A program made the position numbers and the translations under genes. Shown in pieces: positions 26,716-33,999 of a stretch of DNA of 64,000 nt (the first letter of the stretch is position 1; each line of letters opens with the position of its first letter). Source of the DNA: an uncultured Hyphomicrobiales bacterium (GTDB taxonomy: Bacteria > Pseudomonadota > Alphaproteobacteria > Rhizobiales > Xanthobacteraceae); NCBI GenBank assembly GCA_903878085.1, contig CAIRGJ010000021.1:62001-126000 (forward strand), written 5' to 3'. The notes beneath the pieces were generated by a model. That model searched no databases and was not told where the DNA came from. It worked only from the letters and a program-made list of their open reading frames with translations.

Positions 26716-27000
26716 CTATTTATCTTCGCCGCCAAGCGGCCACCGTTTGGTTCGGCCGGTCGCGACGAAGCTATCGCCAAAGACATGCCGCTCCAGGCCC
26801 GAGAGCCTCTCATCATATGCCTTAAGGTGTTCCGATGTGTGCGGTGTGACGCCTGAGATTGGGGCACGAAATCCACCGAAGGCGCCGGCGAGCTGGACCG
26901 AGAACAGCAAAACGAAAGTCGGTTCGATCGTGATGTCACCTTGCGGGCGCTCGTCGTGCGTCGGATTGGCGTCACGGGGGTGCTCTGCACGATTGTCCAT
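26716..27000 (-). CDS. Small hypothetical protein
   Basis: A 94-residue polar protein of unknown function, starting at ATG 27000, 35 bases after the amidotransferase gene on the same strand. It is rich in charged residues with one hydrophobic stretch (about 27-42, TFVLLFSVQLAGAFGGF), too short to be certain of a membrane segment. The preceding AGGCAGAG could serve as a weak ribosome-binding site. Amino-acid use looks like real coding, unlike the shadow frames around it. It could be co-transcribed with the upstream gene. Confidence 0.45.
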   Translation of the reverse strand: MDNRAEHPRDANPTHDERPQGDITIEPTFVLLFSVQLAGAFGGFRAPISGVTPHTSEHLKAYDERLSGLERHVFGDSFVATGRTKRWPLGGEDK

Positions 27001-27035
27001 GTTATCTCTGCCTGGGTTTACCCGAAGTTTACAAT

Positions 27036-27920
27036 TTAACTTCCGGCGACGTCAGTTCTGCTCATTGCTGACTGATCGATGGGGTGCTCGTAGAATACAG
27101 TACTTTCGTTAGCCAATTGGCGCGCAACGAGCTGTCCGCGAGCAACGGCGACCAACTCTCCTTCTGCAAGAGGTTCCCACCGCTCGTCTGTCAAAGGGAC
27201 GCTCGCGAATAGCGTAACAAGCTGGCCGTCTCCTTGAATGGAAAGCCCTTTCGCCACGATGTCTTGCTGGCCGTTTTGACAATGTTTGTGGAGCAACACG
27301 AGCCCTGGGGCTTCCACCCGGCCTGTATCGGCATGTTTGCGCCGATGCCCGTGAGCGAAGAGCAGATCGCCATCTGAATACAGGAAATTTGCCGGCCCCA
27401 GATCTCTGAGTTCGCGCGCAAGCGATGACACGATTAAAAATCGTTCGCGGAGCGTTGGAGTTGCCTTGCGATCCTTCCAAATCAACGACAACCGGTCGAG
27501 AAGAACGCAGAAGGCACGCTCGGAGTCGGTTTCTCCAATCGGGTTAAACCGCTCAGGTTGAAAGGAATTCGATTCGAAAATTCGAGGGAAGTCGCCGTTG
27601 TGCGCAAAAAGATGAACGCGTCCCGCCATCTCTCGAATGAATGGCTGGGCGTTCGGATAAGACCTAGTTCCGCGTGTCGCCCTTCGGGTGTGTGCGATCA
27701 CCAGCAAGCTTCGCAGATCGTGATTGGCGATAAACCGAACCCAGTCGCTGTCCGCCGCCGCAGTCGCTTCCTTGAACAAGCGGACGTCTAGTCCTTCATA
27801 ATAGCCTACGCCCCAACCGTCGGCATATGTGCCGGCGACGGCGCCATGTTCCGCGAGCTTCGACAGCGAAAAATTCACCGTCGCGGGTGCGTTGCTCGAT
27901 AGTCCCAGGAGTTCACACAT
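27036..27920 (-). CDS. Class II glutamine amidotransferase (YafJ-like)
   Basis: A 294-residue protein of the N-terminal-nucleophile (Ntn) hydrolase type. Cys2 after the initiator Met is the nucleophile (MCELLGLSS). Further landmarks are DGWGVGYY (near 35), HTRRATRG (near 78), FAHNGD (near 103) and ETDSE (near 130), all matching the glutaminase site of the YafJ/EgtC family. No synthetase domain is attached, so ammonia would have to go to a partner or the enzyme acts on a gamma-glutamyl amide. It is isolated at the left end of the resistance region; its role here is unclear. Confidence 0.88.
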   Translation of the reverse strand: MCELLGLSSNAPATVNFSLSKLAEHGAVAGTYADGWGVGYYEGLDVRLFKEATAAADSDWVRFIANHDLRSLLVIAHTRRATRGTRSYPNAQPFIREMAGRVHLFAHNGDFPRIFESNSFQPERFNPIGETDSERAFCVLLDRLSLIWKDRKATPTLRERFLIVSSLARELRDLGPANFLYSDGDLLFAHGHRRKHADTGRVEAPGLVLLHKHCQNGQQDIVAKGLSIQGDGQLVTLFASVPLTDERWEPLAEGELVAVARGQLVARQLANESTVFYEHPIDQSAMSRTDVAGS

Positions 27921-28177
27921 GGCGCCCGATCATATTAGACCCTGCACAGGATCGTGCCACGGAGAAAAATTGAGCCGTCGTCTTCGAGCAGCCAAGCAAT
28001 ACCGTGGAATTGGCTCACAAAGGGCCAGCAGCGGTGCTGCCATTTAGTGGCGCTTCTCTACCAACGCGTGATTCGGGATGAATTGACGTGCATCAACCAA
28101 CCAGAATTCCTTTGCCGGTAGCATTCTGGGCCTAAAGCAATAATACGCAATCGGGGCGTCGAAAGCGGGAGATGATT

Positions 28178-30583
28178 ATGCTGACGACCGAGGCTGCGCC
28201 GATCTCCGGTATTGAAGGCCCACCGACCGCCAATGAGATCGCTTTGGTGCCTAACGGGCTGACGAGTCAGGAGGCGGCTGCCAGGCTGCAACAATACGGG
28301 CCGAATGCGGTCGCAGAAGCCCGCACGAGCACGATAAACATGTTGCTGCGCAAGTTCTGGGGGCTGATACCCTGGATGCTTGAGTTCGCCATCATCCTCG
28401 ACTTGATCTTGGGCCGGTGGGTTGAGGCGGCCGTGATTGGCGCGCTGCTCGTTTTCAATGCGCTGACTGGCTTTGCACAGGAACGTCGCGCTACGTCGGC
28501 GCTCGCGTTGTTGCGCCAGCGCCTGACTGTCAATGCTCGCGTTCAGCGTGACGGCCGTTGGCAAGTGTTGTCCGCTGCCGAGATTGTGCCCGGCGATTGC
28601 GTGCGCCTGCGCGTCGGCGATATCGTTCCCGCCGATATTCGGCTGGTCGATGGCCATGTGCTGCTGGACGAATCGGCGCTCACCGGCGAATCACTTCCCG
28701 TTGATCGTCAGCCGGGGACCGCAGCATTTTCCGGTTCGCTGGTGCGCCGCGGTGAAGCCACCGGTGAGGTGACGGCGACTGGCACGCGAAGCTATTCTGG
28801 CAAGGCTAGCGAACTCGTTCAAATTGCCGCGGCTCCGCCCCGTCTCGAACGCCTCATCGTAGCGATTGCCAAATACATTGCAGCGCTGGATGTCTTGTTC
28901 GCCGTCTTGGTGTTCGCTGCAGCCGCGCTCGCGGGGATCCCCTTCTACGAGGTGCTTCCGTTCGTGCTTATGCTGCTGGTGGTTTCCATTCCGCATATCT
29001 TGCCGACAATGTTTATTGTGACTGCCGCGCTCGGGTCGCGTGGGCTGGCCGAAAAAGGAATCCTGGTCACGCGCCTTTCGGCGATCGAGGATGCGGCATC
29101 GATGGATGTACTGTGTCTCGACAAAACCGGCACGCTCACCGAAAACCACCTTACCGTCCAGCAGCTTGCTCCATGGGCTGGAGCGACATCGGATGCTTTG
29201 CTTCGTTTTGCGGCGCTCGCGTCCGATGAGGCAACACAGGATCCGATCGATCTTGCAATCCTCCAAGCTGCGCGCGAACGAGGCCTGCTTGCCATTCTCC
29301 CGCAGCGCCTAGATTTCACGCCGTTTGACCCAAGCACCAAACGGTCGGAAATATCGATCCGTGAGAACAATGAGATAGTCCGTATCGTAAAAGGCGAACC
29401 CGCGACCATCGCCGAGCTTGCCCACATGCCCTGGTCGGATCTCTCACCCGAGGTGGCTCGACTCTCAGCCGACGGGTCACGCGTTCTGGCGGTGGCGACG
29501 GGAAGCCCTTCCGATCTTCATGTCGCGGGCCTCATAGCGTTGGGCGACCCCACTCGATCCGATTCGGCGGCACTGATAACGGAATTGCGGAATCGAGGCG
29601 TGCGTGTGTTGCTTGTCACCGGAGACGGCGAGGCGACAGCACGAGCCGTTGCCGCCAAGGTCGGGATTGCGGGGGAGGTCGCGCCGGCCGGGACCATCCA
29701 CGAAAATCTCGATACCGAGATGGCGATGCGGTTTTCCATTTTTGCCAGGGTCTTCCCGCAAGACAAGTTCTTCCTGGTCCAGGCGCTTCAGAAAGCTGGA
29801 TACGTTGTCGGTATGACTGGCGATGGCGTGAACGATGCGCCTGCACTGAAACAGGCGGACGTTGGTATCGCCGTGGAAAGCGCAACCGATGTTGCTAAGG
29901 CAGCCGCAAGCCTCGTTCTGACTCGCCCCGGTCTAGGCGAGGTGATCATGGCGATCGATGGAAGTCGCCGCATTTATCAGCGAATGAAGACCTTTGTGCT
30001 GACGATGAACACGCGAAAGATCAGCATCCCACTATTTCTGTCGCTGGGTGTGCTTGTGTTCGGTGCCTTCGCGCTCAATCCGCTGCTCATGATCTTGTTG
30101 ATGCTCTTTGCCGACATCGCAACGATGACGGTATCCATGGATCAGGCGACGCCTTCGCCCGGGCCAGACCGCTGGGATGTCCGACCATTGATGTTAACGG
30201 CCTTGGGGCTCGCGACACTTCTTCTCTTGATGAGTGCCGCGGTCTTCTGGGCCGCAATGAATGTCTTGCGGCTAGGCAGCGACGAGACTCAAACGCTCGT
30301 CTTCGTCTGGCTGGTATTCGCCAGTTCGCAAGCGGTCCTCTATTTGACGCGGGCACGCGGTTTCTTCTGGACGAGACCATTTCCGGGACAATCGCTCAAC
30401 ATGGCCACGCTCGTTGTGGTCACCGTCGTTACGCTGATGGCGACGTTCGGATGGCTGATGGCTCCGATCCCTCTGTCTCTGATTGGAGCCGTGCTGCTTC
30501 TCGCTATTGTTTTCCTCGTCGTCGCCGATCTGCTCAAGGTTGCGCTGACCTATTTGATGACGAAGCCAAAGTTGGCGGCATGA
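28178..30583 (+). CDS. P-type (type IIIA) plasma-membrane H+-ATPase
   Basis: An 801-residue inner-membrane pump. Actuator motif LTGES, phosphorylation motif DKTGTLT, hinge TGDGVNDAPALKQADVGIAV, and a transmembrane SIPHILPT loop. After the hinge, FADIATMTVSMDQ followed by PSPGPDRW mirrors the proton-pump segment (NDGTIMTI..DRV..P.PD.W), including the Asp that carries the proton. A heavy-metal CPx motif is absent. The start is set at ATG 28178 because GGGAG lies eight bases ahead; an ATG two codons upstream is too close. It would help acid tolerance or energise transport next to the arsenic locus. Confidence 0.9.
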   Translation: MLTTEAAPISGIEGPPTANEIALVPNGLTSQEAAARLQQYGPNAVAEARTSTINMLLRKFWGLIPWMLEFAIILDLILGRWVEAAVIGALLVFNALTGFAQERRATSALALLRQRLTVNARVQRDGRWQVLSAAEIVPGDCVRLRVGDIVPADIRLVDGHVLLDESALTGESLPVDRQPGTAAFSGSLVRRGEATGEVTATGTRSYSGKASELVQIAAAPPRLERLIVAIAKYIAALDVLFAVLVFAAAALAGIPFYEVLPFVLMLLVVSIPHILPTMFIVTAALGSRGLAEKGILVTRLSAIEDAASMDVLCLDKTGTLTENHLTVQQLAPWAGATSDALLRFAALASDEATQDPIDLAILQAARERGLLAILPQRLDFTPFDPSTKRSEISIRENNEIVRIVKGEPATIAELAHMPWSDLSPEVARLSADGSRVLAVATGSPSDLHVAGLIALGDPTRSDSAALITELRNRGVRVLLVTGDGEATARAVAAKVGIAGEVAPAGTIHENLDTEMAMRFSIFARVFPQDKFFLVQALQKAGYVVGMTGDGVNDAPALKQADVGIAVESATDVAKAAASLVLTRPGLGEVIMAIDGSRRIYQRMKTFVLTMNTRKISIPLFLSLGVLVFGAFALNPLLMILLMLFADIATMTVSMDQATPSPGPDRWDVRPLMLTALGLATLLLLMSAAVFWAAMNVLRLGSDETQTLVFVWLVFASSQAVLYLTRARGFFWTRPFPGQSLNMATLVVVTVVTLMATFGWLMAPIPLSLIGAVLLLAIVFLVVADLLKVALTYLMTKPKLAA

Positions 30584-30658
30584 AAGATTGGAGTTGAGTG
30601 GGAAACACGATTTGGTCGGCGCCGTTAGCGGAGCTTTCTTGAGTTCGTGGGAGGCCTG

Positions 30659-30880
30659 ATGCAACTCGTCTCGACAATTACGTGCCCTGCTTGCGGGCAT
30701 CGCGCATCAGAGACCATGCCGAACGACGCGTGCGTGTTTTTCTATGTGTGCAAGGGCTGCGGGATACGCCTCAAGCCCAGGCAAGGTGATTGCTGTGTGT
30801 TTTGCTCCTATGGGGACGTTCCTTGCCCGCCAATTCAGGAAGCGCGGGCAAAAGGCGAGAATACCGGCTGCTGCAAATGA
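30659..30880 (+). CDS. Small Cys-rich GDCCVFCSYG-motif protein
   Basis: A 73-residue protein with 11 cysteines (C9, C12, C25, C31, C34, C45, C46, C49, C56, C71, C72). The CPAC and CKGC pairs resemble a zinc ribbon, and GDCCVFCSYGDVPCPP is a block seen in small proteins of heavy-metal resistance islands. The start is ATG 30659, preceded by GGGAGG; GTG at 30647 is an alternative. It stands alone between the ATPase gene and the ArsR-permease operon. Metal binding or trafficking is plausible, but the function is not established. Confidence 0.75.
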   Translation: MQLVSTITCPACGHRASETMPNDACVFFYVCKGCGIRLKPRQGDCCVFCSYGDVPCPPIQEARAKGENTGCCK

Positions 30881-30913
30881 TCTTTTGAAGGCCTTGCATA
30901 ACTGATAGAAGAT

Positions 30914-30941
30914 TGCTTATATGCTGGTATGCGCATAAGCA
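30914..30941. promoter_or_regulatory. Candidate ArsR operator
   Basis: Imperfect dyad TGCTTATATGC ... GCGCATAAGCA (9 of 11 positions complementary, six-base centre). It ends 18 bases before the start codon of the ArsR gene at 30960. The position and the AT-rich arms fit an autoregulatory SmtB/ArsR site. Confidence 0.55.
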
Positions 30942-30959
30942 GTTTAAATAGGTAACTAC

Positions 30960-31253
30960 ATGAATTCAATCACGATTCTTTCCGCCCTTGCTGAGCCGAC
31001 CCGGCTCGAAGCCCTCAGAATGGTGTGGGATGGGCGCGAGCATTGTGTTTGCGAATTGATGCGGGAGCTTGGCGCCAGCCAGTCTCGCATGTCCCGCCAC
31101 ATGGCGGCTCTCAAAGCTGCCGGTCTTCTGGTGGACCGCCGCGATGCTCAATGGGTTCGCTATCGCCGCGCACCCAATCTTCCTCAAGCGGTCGTCGCTC
31201 TTGTCGATGCCGCGCTGGCGATGCCTGCAAATCAGGAAAGGCATGCCGCATGA
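30960..31253 (+). CDS. ArsR/SmtB-family regulator, first in permease operon
   Basis: A 97-residue winged-helix repressor. The motif HCVCELM (about residues 28-34) in helix 3 is the classic ELCVCDL-type arsenite/antimonite sensor with two Cys, followed by the recognition helix SQSRMSRHMAAL. It should repress its operon until As(III)/Sb(III) or a related metal binds. The dyad at 30914 is the likely operator. Its stop codon overlaps the next start codon (ATGA), so it is coupled to the permease gene. Confidence 0.9.
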   Translation: MNSITILSALAEPTRLEALRMVWDGREHCVCELMRELGASQSRMSRHMAALKAAGLLVDRRDAQWVRYRRAPNLPQAVVALVDAALAMPANQERHAA

Positions 31254-32311
31254 GCCTCAGTTCCATCACCGAACATGCACCAAGCACCGGCCCTTCGACC
31301 GCAAAGTGGATCGGAGGAACGGTTGCTGCCCTTATCGCCTGGGGCGTTGTCTACAGCCAACTCGTTCCATTTTCGGAGTGGGTGGTCGCATCGACGAACG
31401 TCGATCCTAAAAGCCATTTCGGCGAGGCGATCAGCTTCTTTGCCTACGACACGCCGAAAGTGCTGATGTTGCTTACCTTGGTCGTGTTCGGCATGGGTGT
31501 CGTACGCAGCTTTTTCTCTCCGGAAAAGACTCGGGCGCTGCTCGCCGGAAAGCGCGAAGGCGTTGGCAACGTCCTGGCGGCATCACTTGGCATCGTGACC
31601 CCATTTTGCTCTTGCTCCGCCGTGCCGCTGTTTATCGGCTTTGTCAGTGCAGGCGTGCCTCTCGGCGTAACCTTTTCATTTTTGATCTCGGCGCCGATGG
31701 TGAACGAGGTGGCGCTGGGGCTTCTATTCGGACTGGTCGGCTGGAAAGTGGCTCTCACTTATCTCGTCTTCGGCCTTGCCGTCGCCATCGTCTCGGGCTG
31801 GATCATCGGGCGGCTGCATCTCGAACACTGGCTGGAGGAATGGGTTCGTAACATCCGTTCAGGTGCTGTCGATCTGCCACCGGAAGACCTCACTGTCGTC
31901 GATCGCATCAAAGCGGGTATTGATGCAGTGAAAGAGATCGTCGGCAATGTCTGGCCCTGGATCATCGCCGGCATCGCCGCTGGTGCCTTCATTCACGGCT
32001 ATGTGCCTTCGGACTTGCTGGCCACGATTATGGGACGGGACACCTGGTGGTCGGTGCCTGCAGCGGTTCTGATCGGCATTCCGATGTATTCGAACGCTGC
32101 TGGCATCATTCCGGTGGTTGAGGCGCTCCTTGCCAAAGGCGCAGCGCTCGGAACCGTGCTCGCCTTCATGATGGCAGTGATTGCGCTTTCACTGCCCGAG
32201 ATGATCATCCTGCGCAAGGTTCTCAGCGTAAAGCTCATCGCGGTTTTCGTTGGCGTCGTTGGGACCGGCATCCTGGCGGTCGGCTTCCTGTTCAACGCCC
32301 TATTCTCGTGA
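31250..32311 (+). CDS. DUF318/ArsP-type membrane permease
   Basis: A 353-residue inner-membrane protein with about eight to ten hydrophobic helices. The family hallmark TPFCSCSAVP (near residue 115) is present, and a related segment, GIPMYSNAAGI (near 275), lies in the second half, so the protein is an internal two-fold repeat. Members include ArsP, which exports trivalent organoarsenicals, and metal-linked permeases of unknown cargo. Co-transcription with an ArsR gene and a small thioredoxin supports export of a thiol-reactive metalloid. ATG at 31250 overlaps the ArsR stop codon. Confidence 0.85.
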   Translation: MSLSSITEHAPSTGPSTAKWIGGTVAALIAWGVVYSQLVPFSEWVVASTNVDPKSHFGEAISFFAYDTPKVLMLLTLVVFGMGVVRSFFSPEKTRALLAGKREGVGNVLAASLGIVTPFCSCSAVPLFIGFVSAGVPLGVTFSFLISAPMVNEVALGLLFGLVGWKVALTYLVFGLAVAIVSGWIIGRLHLEHWLEEWVRNIRSGAVDLPPEDLTVVDRIKAGIDAVKEIVGNVWPWIIAGIAAGAFIHGYVPSDLLATIMGRDTWWSVPAAVLIGIPMYSNAAGIIPVVEALLAKGAALGTVLAFMMAVIALSLPEMIILRKVLSVKLIAVFVGVVGTGILAVGFLFNALFS

Positions 32312-32327
32312 CCTACGGAGAAGATCC

Positions 32328-32564
32328 ATGAAAGACGTCAAAGTCCTCGGTCCTGGCTGTAAACGTTGCGTCACGACGGCCGAGATGGTTCAGACCGAAG
32401 CCAACAAGCTCGGCGTTCCAGTCACTATCGAAAAGGTGACCGACTACGCGGCCATCGCCGGCTACGGCATTGCCTCCACGCCGGGCATCGTCATTGACGG
32501 CAAGGTGGTGCATGCGGGTGGTCTTCCGAAGCCCGACGATCTCGCGCGTTGGCTGGCGGCCTGA
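32328..32564 (+). CDS. Small thioredoxin-family redox protein
   Basis: A 78-residue thioredoxin-fold protein with the active site CKRC (Cys11, Cys14) near the N-terminus and cis-Pro in ASTPGIVIDG (near residue 52). It matches the small redox-active disulfide protein 2 type that regularly follows DUF318 permeases. GGAG precedes ATG 32328. It probably reduces or hands a metalloid or disulfide to the permease system, but this link is inferred from co-occurrence. Confidence 0.85.
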   Translation: MKDVKVLGPGCKRCVTTAEMVQTEANKLGVPVTIEKVTDYAAIAGYGIASTPGIVIDGKVVHAGGLPKPDDLARWLAA

Positions 32565-32565
32565 A

Positions 32566-32979
32566 ATGGCACCGCTGCTGGAATATCGTGTCAGCGCCCG
32601 TCGAGTTGATGGGCACGGCAGCGTAGCTACCACCAAAGAAGCCGAGGTCATTCTCGACACGGACATCAACGGCCGGCCGGACGCCTTCAATCCGGCTGAG
32701 CTGTTCCTCGCGGCCATTGCCGCTTGCATGATTAAGGGAATCGAACGGGTGACGCCGATGCTCCAATTCGATCTTCGTGGTGTGGAAATTCATCTTTACG
32801 GCGTCCGCCAGGACAGTCCGCCCAAGATGGTATCCGTCGATTACGAGCTCATTGTCGATACGGACGAGGACGATCGTCGCCTCGACCTTTTGCACCATAA
32901 TGTCCGCAAGTACGGAACAATCTCGAACACCGTGGCGGCCGCCACAAAGCTCGAAGGCGTGATCAAGAGGAAAGTCTAA
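32566..32979 (+). CDS. OsmC-family peroxiredoxin-like protein
   Basis: A 137-residue OsmC/Ohr-fold protein. The family core AFNPAELFLAAIAACMIKG (about residues 38-56) contains one reactive Cys (CMIKG). The second Cys of canonical Ohr lies in the C-terminal half and is missing here, so it may act as a one-Cys thiol peroxidase or not be a peroxidase at all. It starts one base after the thioredoxin stop codon, so it is the last gene of the arsR-permease-thioredoxin-osmC operon. It would counter oxidative stress caused by the metalloid. Confidence 0.82.
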   Translation: MAPLLEYRVSARRVDGHGSVATTKEAEVILDTDINGRPDAFNPAELFLAAIAACMIKGIERVTPMLQFDLRGVEIHLYGVRQDSPPKMVSVDYELIVDTDEDDRRLDLLHHNVRKYGTISNTVAAATKLEGVIKRKV

Positions 32980-33094
32980 GATGCGTTAGTGCTCGGTCTG
33001 CTGATGGTAGCCGGCTCGTCTTCAATTTAGGCCTTCTGCGAACGCCGTAGACAGGTATTTGGCCACGCTATTGCGAAGCGGCAGTGCCTCACGT

Positions 33095-33118
33095 CACTTC
33101 AATAATCACTTCAATAAT
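33095..33118 (+). repeat. Perfect 12-base tandem duplication before an ArsR gene
   Basis: CACTTCAATAAT occurs twice in direct succession, about 50 bases upstream of the ArsR gene at 33169. It may be a pair of regulator half-sites or a slippage duplication. Confidence 0.6.
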
Positions 33119-33168
33119 CGTCGAAATGCTTCTTGAAGCGGACGATATATTTTTATACCTGTTGAATT

Positions 33169-33483
33169 ATGGAAAAATCAAACGTTGTCGCGGCCCTAGC
33201 CGCCCTTGCCCAGGAACATCGTCTGGATGTTTTCCGCCTGCTGGTCCGGGCGGGCCCTGAAGGCATGGCGGCGGGTGAAGTTGCTGAGGCGCTCAGGCTT
33301 ACACCCAACAATCTCACCTTTCACTTTGATCGCCTGCGCAATGCTGGCTTAGTCAGCGTTCGCCGAGACGGGCGGTCGATGATCTATGCGGCCCGTAATG
33401 AAGCAATGAGCGGCCTTATCGGCTACCTGGGTCAGAATTGTTGCGCGGTGGTGCCGAAAGTGATGTCCCGTTCCAAGGCATAA
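33169..33483 (+). CDS. ArsR-family regulator
   Basis: A 104-residue winged-helix protein with recognition helix TPNNLTFHFDRLRNAGL (about residues 44-60). It lacks the CVC sensor of the first ArsR and instead has NCCAVV near the C-terminus (about residues 89-94). That arrangement resembles ArsR types using C-terminal Cys pairs for As(III), as in the Acidithiobacillus/rhizobial group. Start is ATG at 33169. No partner gene follows within 150 bases, so it may act on sites elsewhere in the locus. Confidence 0.85.
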   Translation: MEKSNVVAALAALAQEHRLDVFRLLVRAGPEGMAAGEVAEALRLTPNNLTFHFDRLRNAGLVSVRRDGRSMIYAARNEAMSGLIGYLGQNCCAVVPKVMSRSKA

Positions 33484-33598
33484 TGATTCTGAACTCCAAA
33501 CTCGGAGCAAAAAGAACGGATTGGGGAGGCTGTTGCGCTCATTGGTCCGGACCTGCCGCAGTCGTACAAATCATATTTCTATGATGCTAGAAGTACGG

Positions 33599-33627
33599 TT
33601 GACATTTCTGGTCAGGCATGAATATCT
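33599..33627 (+). promoter_or_regulatory. Sigma-70-type promoter for the ArsR gene at 33634
   Basis: TTGACA (33599-33604) and ATATCT (33622-33627) with a 17-base spacer. The predicted transcription start falls at or next to the ATG at 33634, so the transcript may be leaderless. The dyad TCATA / TATGA lies just upstream at 33571-33584. Confidence 0.6.
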
Positions 33628-33633
33628 TGGCTC

Positions 33634-33957
33634 ATGAAAATCGATGACGCCGCCGCTCGCCTTGAGGCGCTTGGTAACCCAACCCGCCTGCTGATCTATC
33701 GCTCCCTAGTGCGTGCAGGGGAGGCGGGCATGCCTGTCGGTAAGCTCCAATCAAAGCTCAATATCGCGGCATCGACGTTGTCGCACCACGTCAAATGGCT
33801 GGTGACCGCCGATCTCATCGCACAGGAGCGGCAGGGCACGACGCTTATCTGCCGTGCGAATTGCGACCTGATGCGAGGCTTGGTCGGTTTTCTTGTGGCC
33901 GAATGCTGCGTCGATGCGGTTTGCGCTCCTGGCCAGAAAAAGGGCCACGCCGCCTGA
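33634..33957 (+). CDS. ArsR-family regulator
   Basis: A 107-residue winged-helix regulator with recognition helix AASTLSHHVKWLVTADL (about residues 46-62). Near the C-terminus lies ECCVDAVC (about residues 90-97), three Cys suitable for trivalent arsenic. It resembles the regulator at 33169 closely enough to suggest an old duplication (both have LVRAG-EAGM and a C-terminal CC). It starts next to a strong promoter and lies 42 bases before the flavoprotein gene, which it probably controls. Confidence 0.85.
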   Translation: MKIDDAAARLEALGNPTRLLIYRSLVRAGEAGMPVGKLQSKLNIAASTLSHHVKWLVTADLIAQERQGTTLICRANCDLMRGLVGFLVAECCVDAVCAPGQKKGHAA

Positions 33958-33999
33958 GTGTTTTGCCAAATATTTCGATGATTCCAGGAGGATAGATAA

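Noticed and set aside
33095-33118. CRISPR-like repeat
   Set aside because: Only two 12-base units without spacers, and no cas genes in the window.
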